In this document: positions 46,430-59,037 of the stretch, in pieces
Layout: each line of letters begins with the position of its first letter
Position numbering within the stretch: the first letter of the stretch is position 1
NCBI GenBank assembly: GCA_004802705.1
Contig: SGPL01000068.1
Span: 1-64,000, forward strand
Reading direction: 5' to 3'
Origin: Bondarzewia mesenterica
Lineage: Eukaryota; Basidiomycota; Agaricomycetes; Russulales; Bondarzewiaceae
Length of the DNA: 64,000 nt
Program-made: the position numbers and the translations under genes
The notes under the pieces: generated by a model
Database searches by the model: none
What the model was told of the DNA's origin: nothing
The model's input: only the letters and a program-made list of their open reading frames with translations

Positions 46430-47068
46430 AGTCCGAAGGACTTGCAGCACACGCCCAGGAGGGTGGGGGCGTGGGGCGGTCAAAACAGCTGAAGCAGGTT
46501 CTTCTCTCGTGTTGCCTTTCGATGCCTTTTTGAAGCTGAGGTTCACACTTTGGTTTCTCTGGATTGTATAAAAATTTCCTCTTCCCCTTGAGAATCATCT
46601 AAGCCGGTCTGTATAATGTGTCTATATGTTATGGCGTCTTTCGAGTCGGTTGTCTGCACTCCGCATTACTGTTCGCACTAGGTAGTTATCATCCATCACT
46701 AGTAGTATGTATTCTCCTTTTTCACCGCGGGATTCATTTTGACAACCATTATTCCTCGACTTGCTCGCGCGAGCTCTGTACAAGTCTGCTTCGTCGGCAT
46801 ACTTCGTATCAACGACTTCCAAAAGTCCACGAACTGCATTCAAATAGTTGATCATAAAAGCATATTCAATTTGAAATACATAGATGTATAGTACATGCAG
46901 ACCATATATCCATAAGAAAACGACAACAGTATTCAACAACAAACCGCAAAATCATACACCCTGTATGTATACTCGAATATTGATCAATCGAATGTTCGTG
47001 ACCCTCGTATCTCTCCGCGTCAGCGCTCCAAGCGGGAAGAAAGGGAAAGAAAAGCTTGAAGGAACAGC
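46430..47068. other. Convergent intergenic region
   Basis: 3' flanks of the 45670 gene (plus) and the KEN-box gene (minus); no gene seen. Confidence 0.5.
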
Positions 47069-49568
47069 TCAGATAACGTACACATTCTCCTTCGCCACTT
47101 CATACCCGTCCAATTTCTTGAAATACTCGATTCGTGTGAGACGCTCCTTTTCGCGTTTCTGTTCAAGATTGAAGACGCGTCGGGCATGATGTCAGCTTAT
47201 TGGGAACTCGAGGAATGAGAATGGCACATACCTCGCGCACTTCCTCATCCGTACTCACCTCTGCAGGCTTCCTCCGCGCCTGCCGTCCCCGACTTCCTTC
47301 AGACCTCGACCTACCCCGTCCCCTTCCTCGTGCCCTCGTGCCCCTCGTTCCCCTCGACTTGCTTCGACCCCGACCTCGACCACCTTCCTTCTCAAGTTCC
47401 TTCTCAAGTTCCTCCTCATCACTCCGGTGGGTATCAGCCTCATCGGAGGTCGATTCAATATGCACAGGGGGATTCGACTTGGCCGCACGCGCCGGTACCT
47501 CACGCCTCGATCGCCTCTTTGGCAGCATTTCTTCGAGCCGTATCATAGCGACCTTGGGGTCCTCGTCTCGGACCTCCTTCGCTTTCCCTTTTCCCTTTTC
47601 CTTCGCGGTTGCAACACTCTCTCGCGAGCGCTTTTTCGGTCTCTCTCCATCTTCCTGGGCCTCTTCCACTTTCGCAGCGCTCCCGGCACTACTCCGCCTC
47701 TTCACAGGCGACGGACTGCTCACCAACAGCTCACTGCTTCCATCCACACTCTCATCAACCTCGCTCCTCACCTGACTCTCCTTCCTCTTCCTCCTTCTCA
47801 TCGTGATCTCCTGCTCGTTCCTCCGCCCTCCATGCCGCGGCGTCATTACATCATCAACCACCCTGTCTAACCTGGGCGTTCTGGGCGTGCGCATCAGATG
47901 AGGCTCAGGCGGGGTCATGTACAGGTCCTCCAAGTCATCTTCCTCGTACGCCACTTCCTGCCGCCCCACTCGCGGCGTCCATGGCGTGTGAGGAGTCGAA
48001 AGTACGTCTCGTCTCGTGGGTGTGGACGGCGCGCCAGAATAGCCGGAGTATATCCTTGACGGCGGTAGTGCAGAGGATGTAGCCGCAGGCAATGTCTCCG
48101 TACTCGGCCCTGCTATGGCAAATGATCTGACGCCTAACGGTTGTCGCGTCAGAAGGGGTCGCGAGCTAGGGCCAGCTTCGGCCAACCGACGCGCCTTCAA
48201 TTTGGTCTCCGCAGCGAAAAATCCGAACGGGTCTTCATCTTGCAACACCTTTTGGCGCTTGCCATAGTGCAATTGGCTTGGTGTGGGAGGTCGCGGTTGT
48301 AGGGTATGCTGATCAGACGAAGGAGCGGGAATCTCGAGTTCCTCATCATCTGCTTGGCTGCGATAATGCGAGGCAACTGGAGTATGGGCGTTCTCCTTGT
48401 CCGAATCGGTTGTCAAAGAATCGTCCTCCACCCCCACATCGAACGGATTAAACTCCTCCGCCATCGGCACCGAGTTCACCATCTCGTCATCGCCTTCCAC
48501 GTCACGTTTTCTCTTCAGTCCAGGAGAGAACAAGTTCTCTGCGCGAAATACACTAAACCTGTTCTCTTTGTCTTCTTCAGACTCAGGAAATGCGTTCTCT
48601 TTGTCCTCCTCCTCTTCCGGAATTTGATTTTCCTTGTCTTCCTCGCTCCACAGTGCCTGGTTCTCCTTATCGTCGTCCTCACCAAAGATGGGGAGCGCAA
48701 AGTCACTTTCATCCTGGGAATCCGGAGCGACCAGATCACCGTTATCGTTTAACGCACCTGGACCAGTGTACACAGAGAAACTTGGAGCTGTCCCATAGGA
48801 ATGCCGAAGCGGCGCGGGATGATGATCCGGACTAGAAGTATAAGGGATCGGTGATGATGGGGGCAAGGAAGATGGAAGATGGCCTCGGATGCTAAGGTCA
48901 CGATGGGGTGTCGTGGGCGGCTTGAAGGTGGTTGAGATGGGATGTGGAGGGGTAGAGAAGACAAAGTTGGAGGGCTCAATGGATAGAGGGAAAATGGGTA
49001 GAGGTGAAGGTTCAGGGCTTGAATGGGGTGACTGCGAAGGCGTAGGGATACCCTCGACAATGACGGTATTAGTGACGTGGGTTGGTTGCGGAGGTGACTC
49101 GTCCGGTGAAAGATCGCGAGTTTGAGGCAGCACTGCAGACGCAGCATCTGCAGGTGGTGCTGCGGACACTAGATCTGCAGATGCCACCGCTGGCTCGGCT
49201 ATGTTAGCTTTGGCCTTACCCTTACCCTTCGCCCTCGTCCTTGACGAAATCTCAGTCTTCACAGGCTTCTCCTCCTCCTTAGCATTAGTACTGGAAACTT
49301 TGGCAGATCGTGATGCATCTCCGTCACCCTGATCTTCCACTTCAACTTCCGCTTTGGCTTTGGCTCTCCCTCTCGGCTTCCTTTTCACGGTCGGTTCCTC
49401 CGTCGCGCCCTTCACGTTAGACGATTTCACTGCAGTACGGTTACGTGGAGTCTTGTCGATGAGAACGTAGACAGAAGTCTTTTTCCTGGTCTTAGAGTTG
49501 GATTTGGATGCCGATTTGGGTTTGAAAGTGGGCTCTTTTCGCTTGCGCGAACGGGTTGTAGGAGCCAT
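47069..49568 (-). CDS. KEN-box-rich disordered nuclear protein
   Basis: About 815 residues, mostly disordered and charged. Start chosen at ATG 49568 (APTTRSRKRKEPTF; good context ACCATGG). The N-terminus has nuclear-localisation-like clusters (TRSRKRK, KRKPRGRAKAK). The middle has four consecutive DKEN motifs (DNA about 48560-48690) and a fifth at about 48390, the last followed by AHTP; a sixth KEN (AKENVYVI) lies at the extreme C-terminus. Many TP sites (MTPPEP, RTPRTPR, MTPRHG) suit CDK phosphorylation. An RG/SR-rich region (about 47280-47400) precedes the last intron. The final exon reads KREKERLTRIEYFKKLDGYE to TGA 47069-47071. KEN is the recognition signal of APC/C-Cdh1, so a cell-cycle-degraded chromatin or mitotic protein is likely; the family is not identified. 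Confidence 0.75.
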
Positions 49569-49782
49569 GGTAGCTCGAGTCTTCAAATAAAAGACATAAA
49601 ATACTGTATACGTGTAAATTAAAGGAACAACTCACGATAATGAAACGCTCAAATGTCAGAGTTATCCGGATAGTAAGTTGGGTGATATGAGACGAAGTTT
49701 GGTGCGAAGTCAAGTCAGAGTAAACGGACAATACGGAGACAAGCGTGTGAAAATGTGCGTCATAGGACATCGAAATTGGTAT

Positions 49783-49795
49783 CACGTGACCGCGT
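49783..49795 (-). promoter_or_regulatory. ACGCGGTCACGTG motif, copy 3
   Basis: Reverse-complement copy of the first 13 bases of the motif at 9523 and 10903. It sits about 215 bases upstream of the KEN-box gene start and about 400 upstream of the ketopantoate hydroxymethyltransferase start, in the shared divergent promoter. Confidence 0.45.
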
Positions 49796-50198
49796 CTGCT
49801 CAATTTTAAAACACAACAAAAATGGCGGAAAAAAAGAGGGGGCTCGAGTTGAAACGAAGCTGACCGCTCTGGATTCGTACTATTTAGATTGCATATTGTG
49901 TTGGCTCCGAGAATTGAACATGGAAGTTGAAAAGAAGATGTGGGGACCTACAGTAGCCTACAGTCCTGATCCGGGCAACAAGCCGATGCAAACGGTATAG
50001 ATTTGTTCTTGTCTCTGACCATCTGCACGACCTGTACACGAAAATCAGGTCGATATCGTGCGATACTCTCTTTCTCCCGTATGAAGTATCATATTATCTG
50101 GAACACTCTTCTTAGAATTCTACCCTTCACACTTGTCTGCCTCTAACCCATTATTAATCCATCCGTCCTGGTTGTTCTAATTGGCAGTGACTCCAACA

Positions 50199-51328
50199 AT
50201 GCTAGCATCTGCTATTTGTGCTCGCTCCCGCCTGCATCATCCATTTTGGTCGCAACTGAGAAAGACCGGTTGTTCCGAACCACTAACAACGCCAGGACGA
50301 CGATGGATGAGCTACTGGCCTGGTGTCACAGGTGAGCCCCTCGATTTACCCTCGACATTACATGGCATGTCTCAAGCACCTATGCTTTTGAAGGCCCACG
50401 TAGAAGAATGACCATTCAGTCCCTAGGCCAGTTACGCAGAACCAATAAACCGATAACTATGCTAACTGCATACGACTACCCCACCGCTTGTGTCTGCGAC
50501 CAGAGTGGAATCGACATAGTACTGGTCGGCGACTCGCTCGCACAAGTTTGTCTTGGTCTGCCTTCTACAACCCTCTTGACGCTCGATGAGATGCTCCATC
50601 ACTGTCGAGCAGTCGCGCGGGGTACGAAATATCCTCTCCTAGTCGGGGACATGCCATTCGGCTCGTATCAGGTGGGGGTCGAGGACGCGGTACGGAATGC
50701 CGTGAGAATGGTGAAAGAGGGTCATGTCGGGGCGGTCAAGCTGGAGGGCGGAAAGGAAATCTTCGATATTGTGAAACGATTGACGGCGGTCGGTATTCCA
50801 GTAATGGCGCATGTGGGCTTGATGCCTCAGCGGCACACCGCGTTGTCGGGTTATCGTGTTCAAGGGCGGACCGCTTTCGGCGCAAAGGTCGTGCTGGAGG
50901 CCGCCAAATCTCTAGAAAAAGCTGGAGCATTTGCAGTGGTGCTGGAAGCGATCCCGTCTCAGCTAGGGGAGTACATTACTGAGAAATTGACGATCCCGAC
51001 GATTGGCATCGGCGCGGGACCTGGAACGAGTGGGCAGGTACTCGTGTGGGACGATGTGATGCAACGGACTGAAAAGAAGCCGAAGTTTGTGAGGTGTTTT
51101 GCAGAGGTCAGGAAGGAGGAGAGAAAAGGTGCGATGGATTATGCAGAGGCGGTAAGAGATGGCAGTTTCCCACAGCGAATCGAAGAGGGATACGTGATTG
51201 ATCCCAGCGATTGGGAAAAGTTCTTGGAGTTGGTGGGAGACAAGGACTGGGTAGGGAATGAAAAGCAAGAGGAGACGCACGTCACGGTCCCTGTCCCTGT
51301 CCACCGCGTTAGTGAGAGCGGTATGTAA
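50199..51328 (+). CDS. panB/ECM31: Ketopantoate hydroxymethyltransferase (3-methyl-2-oxobutanoate hydroxymethyltransferase)
   Basis: First committed step of pantothenate (coenzyme A) synthesis. ATG 50199 starts a basic, Arg-rich leader (LASAICARSRLHHPFWSQLR) that looks like a mitochondrial presequence. An intron at about 50332-50393 joins it to TIQSLGQLRRTNKPITMLTA. Conserved blocks: YDYPTA, DIVLVGDSLAQVCLG (metal and substrate), YPLLVGDMPFGSY, GAVKLEGG, GIPVMAHVGLMPQ, VLEAIPSQLGEYIT and IPTIGIGAGPGTSGQVLVWD. All expected residues are present. The end RVSESGM is at 51328. About 355 residues, normal for fungi. It shares a divergent promoter with the KEN-box gene. Confidence 0.95.
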
Positions 51329-51683
51329 TGTGTTTCCATCTACTATCTTGGAGATGCTGACAGGCCCGCAGAGCAATACAATCATTGGCAAACTCTCGCA
51401 GCTCTCGAGCGGATCGTGGAGCACCATAAGCTTGACCGAGACGATGACCAGGATAAAGGTGGGACGCCGGCCAGTCCGCCCAAGTGAGCAATGGATTCCG
51501 GATGGTAGATTAAATAGTACTATATCACAGCATACACAACCGACACTCACATCGCAAGTGGCCACCGATATCTATGTGGATCGCGTATTTGAACGAGTGC
51601 GGTTTCAGCGAACGGTACGCGACATGCACATGTGGACTAATAAGCAGTCTCCTAGGCCTGTGATTCCGAATTCTTCGAAGCTT

Positions 51684-51707
51684 ACACAGAAGAAAGCCGT
51701 TCTGTGT
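51684..51707. repeat. Hairpin ACACAGAA-8-TTCTGTGT, second copy
   Basis: Same 8-base stem and same 8-base loop length as 3641-3664 (loop GAAAGCCG); the stem extends by one more T-A pair (51683/51708). It lies between panB and KRI1. Confidence 0.6.
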
Positions 51708-51926
51708 ACAGTATGGCCCGTTCATCGAATCATGAGTCCCACAGTAGATGTTTTCTCAAACATTCGGAATGTGAGTACTTGCAAGAAGCTCAAGCGCTCA
51801 GCGCTCAAGGCTTTGTAGTATGATTCAAACTCCGACTATAAAATCATAATAAGTTCCGCGGCGCGTAAGGCCCACTTCCTTCGACGAAAAGTACATATAA
51901 TCGAAGGTATACTCTCATCAAAGAAA

Positions 51927-54600
51927 ATGAAGCACGAGATGCTATCGGACTCGGATTCATCTGCAGGCGACGAGGAAAATGGCATCCACCAGCTGACTAT
52001 CAACGAGCATTATGTCAAAGCTTACGAGTACCGCAAAGAGCGCGAAGAGCTCGCAAAATGTACGTCCCCTTTCTCTTCGGCGCGTTTTGTCTTGTGTGGC
52101 AAACTGTGCGGACCTGACGCATGTCTGCAGTAGAAGAGAAGTATGGCCCAGACGCGTCGTCGGGAGATGAGGATGAGGAAAGCGAGACCGACTCCGAGTC
52201 GGACGAAAGTGAGGACGAGGACGGAGAGGAGTTGACGCCCGCGGTGGATGCTGCGATCTTCAGGACGCTAGCACGGATCAAGAATAAGGACCCGGGGATA
52301 TACGAGGCTGAAAGAGACGTATTTACTGGTGAGTTGAAGGTCAAAGGAGTGAAAGAGATGTCGGTCGGTCTTCTGCGTCTCACTCTTTTTTCATTGTCCT
52401 GTTTGAGAACGTCAAGGAGCGATGGCACTTATCTCTAATATGTTTGGTTAGAGGAACATCAGAAGTCGGGTAAACTGTCCTTACCAGCACCGAAGCCAAA
52501 GGAGAAGGTCGGTACGATTACTATTTTCTCCTTCGTGGTAACTAATTCCTCAATTGTCGACGCGTCCGACCCGTTTCTTTAAATTCTAGCACTCTAAGCC
52601 TTTGACACTCTCTGCCCATCGCCTGGCCACTGTCCTCGCATCGTCCCACTCCGTATCTCCCGAGCCCTCCGACCGCCCACTCACGCACGTGGAAGAGCAG
52701 TCACAGCTGCGCGCCGAAGCGATCGCTGCCTTTCATGGCAGTGAGCCCAAAGGCAATGATGAGGATGATGAGGAAGGAGGATTGTTCACTCTGAGAGAGA
52801 AAACACAGGATGAGATCGCGCAGGAGGAAGAGGAGTATCGTAAGTATTTGGAGAGAGAGGTGGGGGATTTGAAAGGGCTAGTGGAGGTGGAGAAGGTGGA
52901 GGTGGAGGTGGAAGCTGGGCATGAGAATACGGATGACAAGGCCGACAAAAAGAAGAAGAAGAAGAATGGGGATGCAGAGGAGAAAGAGAAGAAGAGTAGA
53001 GAAGACCAGGATCAGGAGTTCCTTCTGAAGTGCGTACATTGCTCCCCGTCATTTTCGTTTACCTGACACATGCATACAGTTATATTTTGAACCGGGGATG
53101 GATTGACAAATCCTCTCGACGCGTTCCTACATACCACGAAGTTACATCCGGACACCAATCCAAACATGGCGAAAAAGAACATGAGGGCGATCTCAAGGAA
53201 GAGGAGGATACTGATTCCATGCCGCCGGACGAAGATGAATTCGATGACGTGGTGGATCGATTTGAGAGCTCGTATAACCATCGTTTCGAAGAGCCGTACG
53301 TATCTTCCGTCATCCTTCTAAATTCTCTAATGACTTATCACATCTATTGAACTACAGCGATGCGGCGACTATTCCTTCGTTCCCGCGTGAGGTTGACACA
53401 GTCCGCCGTCCCTCATCACATAAGGAGCGACGCAAAGGTGCGAGGGAACGTAGGAAGGAGAGAAAGAGAGAAGAAAAGATGATTCGACAGGAAGAGGTGA
53501 AGAAGTTAAAGGGACTCAAGATGCGGAAGATGAAGGAAAAGCTGGATCTAGTCGGAAAAGAGGGCGGGTGGGTCATGAACAAAGGTCAGTTGTTCTCGAC
53601 TTTGTCCGCGCACGGCCGTTCATTCGTAGTATTTCAGCTCTTGAAGGACTCGATCTTGAAGGTGATTGGGACCCAGACGCGTATGATACACAGATGGCCG
53701 CCATACTGCAAGAAGTTGAAAGTAACGAGGCGTCCGATGCACCTGTGGACGACGAGAAGCCGACTTGGGATGATGATATTGACCTTGGGGATGTCGTGGT
53801 GTCGGAGGACGAGGCATTCCAAAGCACGAGTATAAAGGAGAAGAAGAGGGAGAAGAAAAAGAAAGAAAAGGCCAAGAAGAAGGGAAAAGAGGTGGACGAG
53901 GACGGTGTAGATGTGGACGAGATGGATGCGGACTTCCAAGCGGATGGTGATTGGGCCGATGAAGAGAAATGGGACGGCACGGAAGAGATGAGGAAGAGAG
54001 TTTTGGACAAATATATGAATGAACTCTTCGAACTTGAATTCAATGACATGGTGCGCCGGTTCTTCCACAATTTCTGACAGATCTTAATATGTTATGCAGG
54101 TTTCTGGCGTCCCCACACGCTTTCACTATACCCCAGTGTCAAAAGCATCATACTCGCTGACACCAGCAGAGATTCTAACGGCTTCCGATAAAGATCTTAA
54201 CGAGTTCATGGGTATCAAGAAATATGCACCATATCGCAAGGAGAAGAATCGATGGGACGCCAACAGAGGCGAACGACTCAAGGAGTTCAAGCAGAAGATC
54301 GCACCCCGTTTAGGCGAGGGCGAGGTTGGAGCGAGTGGAGAGAGAAAGGAAAAGAAGAGGAAAGGCAAAAAGGAGAGGGAGAAGGAGAAGGCAGCCAAAG
54401 GTGATCAAAACGGGACAGATGGTCTGGAACTTGCGGCGAAGGCGGTGAAGGAGAAGCGAAAAAGAGTCGAGGAAGTTGTACAGGAGCATGGGCGGATGGA
54501 TGTTGACGTTGACGAGGAGCCTGAAGGTGAACCTGCAAAAAAGAAGCGGAGAAGGCAGAAAAAATCTGGTAAAACAGAACAGGCGCAGGTCGTTCAATAG
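51927..54600 (+). CDS. KRI1: Ribosome biogenesis protein KRI1
   Basis: Nucleolar protein needed for 40S subunit assembly with KRR1. ATG 51927 starts KHEMLSDSDSSAGDEENG; then LTINEHYVKAYEYRKEREEL, a long acidic block, and FLLNYILNRGWIDKSS (family core). Next come basic segments (ERRKGARERRKERKREEKM) and WDDDIDLGDVVVSEDE, then DKYMNELFELEFNDM. The C-terminal KRI1 domain has PTRFHYTPVSKASYSLTPAE, ILTASDKDLNEFMGIKKYAP and a Lys-rich tail (KKKRRRQKKSGK), stop at 54600. Eight introns, all in frame, no breaks. Length and block order match the family. Confidence 0.95.
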
Positions 54601-55518
54601 TATCTGCAACCACTGCTTTTTGTATTTTCACCCCTTGTTCGAACGACCGTCGATTCTGCTCACGCTCGAGGTCTTGCTGCTGTATTGAACACATTGTCAC
54701 CGAGTGACACCACCGTGACTTGTTGCAGACGGCGCCAACTGGCGCCAACCTACGACCGCCGCAATCCTCTTGCGATAACCTTGGCGACAACACTTTGTAC
54801 TCCTTATCTTCAACGCCATCCTCTGTGCACAACAAGTCTTTGCCAATGTTAACATTCTTGCTGTCTCGAGGAATCTGTTTGTGCTCAAGGTACATCTTTG
54901 GACATCTTCTGACTCACTGCCAAAATCGATTGTGATACAATCGTATCCTCGAATATGGACATGAGTCGAAATGGGCCTTAAGCTGAATCTTTGAGAGCAT
55001 AAATTATTGGATCTGTTTCTGCCTACTAGCATTTTCATGCAGTTTCATGCATCATGCAATATGCCTGATCTCTCATCTTTTCTGCTTGCTCAATGGTGGG
55101 CGTCAAGTTTGCATTCGAATCTCATGCCTAGCCAATCTGCACGTCAAAAACAGAAAGGTTATCTGTTATTTATACCTATGCAAGTCCGTGGGTGGGGCGT
55201 TGGCCTTTTAAATGCTCGAGCTCCTGATGTTGCTGGTGTGGTCTTGGTGTGGTGAGTCATTGATGCTTTGGTCACTAGTCACGCGTTCCAACAATTGCTC
55301 GGCAAGAATAAACGTGACGGCAATGTTGCTGGCTGGCTATTGTTATCGCCGCTGCTTGCCCGTAGCAAGACTTTTGTTCTTCCGATGGTCATTTGTTTAT
55401 ATGTCTCTTCAAACACGAACCACCATAGCTCAACAAAGATAGAGGTTCCCCGTTGCCACCAACCACTCTATTCGCCCACATACCCACTAGTCCTTGAACT
55501 TCCTGACCGACAATCCTC
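54601..55518. other. Intergenic, no gene seen
   Basis: About 920 bases between two plus-strand genes. No coding or repeat signal supported. Confidence 0.5.
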
Positions 55519-57046
55519 ATGAGCCAGCTCAACGACTTCCCAACCTCTCCCAACTCTCGCTCCTCCTGGCGCGCAGCATCCAGGTTCAAAGAGCATCTCT
55601 CGCTTGCGCTCACTCCTATTGATCCTCAGGTCGAGCAATCACATTTCTCACCCGACTCTCCCACTGGACATCACGATACAGATACGACCCAGTCGAACAG
55701 GACGTTCTCCCTCGGTTCATCGAGATCGACAATGTACAGATCGCCGCCACGCTCGAATGCGCGTGATGTCGAGAAAGGCGCATCCAGTATTCACACGAGC
55801 CCACGCTCCGCTACCACATTCCGCGATCGCTTCACAAAGCTGTTCTTTGACGTTCGGTCGCTCAGGAAGGAACGCGATGTTGATTTGCCGATTCAGCATC
55901 CGGAGTTGAATGAATGGCAGCCTCTGCACATCGAGAAGCGGAACCCGCGATGCTCCTGTTCAAGGTGCAAAAACGACTCGGTGCGGAAGTGGCGTAGGAG
56001 GATGCTGCTCATCGCTCTCTTACTTTTTCTTTTCTACGTCTTCGCGAACCTGATCGTCCTTAATGTCCGTGTGCTGTCCAGCACGACTACCAACACACAT
56101 TCACAAATTGCTTCTGCCACTCCCTCATCGTCTTCTGCATCATCCTCATCGACCCTCTCCGCCGATGCACAACAATGCATCATGCAATATACACTGAACG
56201 CTCCTACGTCCCCAACGACATATCCTTGTTCAACATGCCTTCCGTTGCTATCAAATATCTTGTACAACTACACGAGTGTATATCCTGCCGCACGCGACGC
56301 GACGCAGTTCTGTGCGCTCCGTGCATTGTGGGAGGATGCGGATTCAGGTGGGCAGGCTGGGCTTGAGGCGAGTGGCTGGGTACAAGATGTCAGGTTTTGC
56401 GCATGGGGCGGGGTGCAGTGCAATGGCTCAGGCAAGGTTTCATCCTTGTGCGTTTTCCTTCTAATTTTTTCTTTTCTCTCCTGGATGGCGCTAAACTCAG
56501 ATTGTGATCGTCAGGCAACTCACCTTCCCTGCCGTTCCTGCATCTATCCCGGCGGAATTTGGCAACCTGACGGCGTTGGAGACGTTGAAGATTATCGGAA
56601 ATAATAAGATCCCAGGTTCGTCACCCTCATTCCATCTGTGTAGTGCATTCGTTTCCTCACAAGCTGTGTAGGAGGTTCGTTGGACCAGTCATTTTCGTCC
56701 CTCACGATGCTCTCCACTCTTCACCTCGAGTCTACCGGACTAAACGCATTCCCTAAGACACTGTCAAATCTGACGTCCCTGACTCTCATCAAGAACGCAC
56801 AACTGCCCTCGCAGCTCCCAGCGAATGTGGTCGAGCTTCCATTGCAGATACTGTGAGCACTCCTGCATCTCTTCTCACTACGTCTTATGAATTGAGGATG
56901 TGCATAGGATCGTTAACAATGAGACGCTCTTTCTGACATCTGATCAGCAGAACGCCATCTGTGGTAACGACCTTGGTGGGAAGCTGCAGACTTGCGATTT
57001 GCGTGGCACGGGCGTGCAGTCCTGCGGGTCGTGTCTCGTCGGATAG
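55519..57046 (+). CDS. Type II membrane protein with leucine-rich extracellular part
   Basis: ATG 55519 begins a polar cytosolic region (about 160 residues, Ser/Arg rich). Then comes a basic flank and a strong membrane helix (MLLIALLLFLFYVFANLIVL), a Ser/Thr linker, and a Cys-containing domain (QYTLNAPTSPTTYPCSTC, FCALRALWEDADSG, WVQDVRFCAWGGVQCNGSG). This resembles the N-terminal cap of plant-type LRR proteins. LRR-like units follow: PAEFGNLTALETLKIIGN, SLTMLSTLHLESTGL and LPSQLPANVVELPLQ. The end is LRGTGVQSCGSCLVG with TAG 57044-57046. Three or four introns. Ligand and role unknown. Confidence 0.8.
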
Positions 57047-57694
57047 GTCATACCATCCAAACATACCACGTACTCATTCGTTTTTCTCAAACTACAGTCA
57101 ATGCTGCGAGGCCCTAATTGTTGTCTTCATTCTATCCGATCCTTTCGCTTTTAATCTGTACTTATCTCCCTTCAATACGCTTCTTTTACATCTTTTTTTT
57201 TGACACGCATCTATCACTTATGTATCATCGAGCGATTCGGCGGGGCCCGTCGCGGTATGCTTTCCTTCTCTTTATAACCACCCTCATTAACGCTGTAGCC
57301 ACTATACATCTGAACAAAACGGACATACGTTATCTCTATACTTACTAACCATTGTTGCGCACTGCATTGAACGATCTTGTTTATGAATCTGTAGCCATAA
57401 AATAAAATCACGTACATAATTTCCTATGCTGGTTCTGAGGCGGTACTTAAGCAGAGTCACGTAGTATCGTGCTCTTATGATTGGCTGAAAATGGTTGAAT
57501 TGAAGTCGAGGGAATTACATCCCAACAGTAACGCAGTGATAATTTACGATTGAAACCCGCATTTGGACGAGGCTAAAGATATCGACGACGACAAAGGTGC
57601 ACCAGGGTAAATTGTATGCTACAATTCCAATACATATATGTATTTGATATAGATCATACCATGGACTGAAGATCCCAAGAGGTCGGATCGTCGC
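57047..57694. other. Convergent intergenic region
   Basis: Tail-to-tail spacer between the LRR membrane protein and the DUF4203-like gene; no gene seen. Confidence 0.5.
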
Positions 57695-59037
57695 TCACAG
57701 GCTGAAGCGACTGACCAGTGGCTTTCTTAGCACGACCGTGCCTTGCTTGCTCTCATCGGCGTTTCCGTCGGGTTTCTCGGATTGGGAGAGGTTGTCATCG
57801 GTGAGGAGGAATGATCTGGGCCGATCGCGTGTGAACGGGTCCCGGAAGATGCGGTGTTGTGTCCATGCGAGAAGGGGTCTGCGTGGAAAGATATAGCAGG
57901 AAAGATATACAGGGCAAAAACGGATTGGGTTTAAAAGGATGATCTACGCGTCAAGGTGTCAAAAGACGTACATGGCAATTAGAGAGAGTGCGATATCAAT
58001 CTGGGCAGACAGCAGTGGATGGTACCCGTTGACGAGCAGATCCTGTCAAAGATGGCTGCAGTCAGATGTCCAACGCTTGACAAGGCGCGGTCATTGGATA
58101 CATCGAGCATAGAGAAGGGACATACGGCCAAATGGGATGTATTCCGATCAAAGAGAAAACGGAGTCCACGACTGAGTCCATCTTGTTCGTTGACGATCAG
58201 ATCAATACCGAGACCAACGAGAAATGTGCCAGCCGACGCTGAACAGATGAGCTTCACAGAGGATCAGTCATTGAAAAAATTGAGAGTGAAGTTGGAAGCG
58301 CCATCAGATGATCACGATAACGAACTCACAATTCCCGCTCTCTGCCTTACCAAGACTAGCACCCCGCCTAAAATCCCAAACAAGCTCGCCAAGAGCCAAT
58401 TCACGAAGAACACCGAAGCGACGAGGAGGCCGGCCTTCAATATTAATATACGCACACCGAAGGCGATGCCGCCGACCAGGCCCAGGACCGCGATACCGCA
58501 TACGCGCATGAAGGGAAGTACACCGAGAATGAGACCAAGGAACGTGAATGCGAAAATGATGAGGGTTAATAGGAAATCCGATATGCCTGGTGCCGAGACG
58601 GTGTTGATAAAGGCTGCCCAAGCTGCCCAATGCACGAACCCATCAGCTATTGGGAGAGGGGGAGAGTGGGAAAACGTACCACATACGCCTGAGGCGAGAC
58701 CAATGGCTGCGCCTGTCGTGAGCCTCCAGCCCCGTATTCCTGCCAACGCGAGTGGACAACCAAAAAGGAAGCAATATACCACCCATAGGATGGATGCTGG
58801 GGAGGATGTTAATCCATTGCCGCTACCGTCGGTAGCAAGGACTTGGGTAATCGGTTGTAATGTCTGAGAGTTGAATACGTCGATGGTCGAAATGTTACCC
58901 GTGGTGGAAGTTTTAAGAATCACGGAGGAGCGGGGAACGATGTGTGATGTGAGAGGGTATGCGAGGGTATATTGTGCAAAAGTGAGGAAGGATAGACTTA
59001 GTAGAAGGAGTCGCAACGAAACCGCTGCCGGCGCCAT
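57695..59037 (-). CDS. TMEM198/DUF4203-like multi-pass membrane protein
   Basis: ATG 59037 starts a signal peptide (LRLLLLSLSFLTFAQYTLAY), then a short Ser/Thr-rich lumenal part. A series of hydrophobic helices follows: SILWVVYCFLFGCPLALAGI, RGWRLTTGAAIGLASGV, DFLLTLIIFAFTFLGLILGV, CGIAVLGLVGGIAFGVRILI, LLVASVFFVNWLLASLFGIL and SAGTFLVGLGIDLIV. Then come NGYHPLLSAQIDIALSLIA and a polar C-terminal tail (TRDRPRSFLLTDDNLSQS) ending RFSL, TGA 57695-57697. The helix pattern with GxxxG spacing is that of DUF4203/TMEM198. Cellular role in fungi unknown. Introns near 58050-58170, 58270-58350 and 57890-57970 splice in phase. Confidence 0.8.

Noticed and set aside
53573..54070. 165-codon minus-strand frame opposite KRI1
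   Set aside because: Serine-rich mirror of the acidic/lysine-rich KRI1 codons; a typical shadow.
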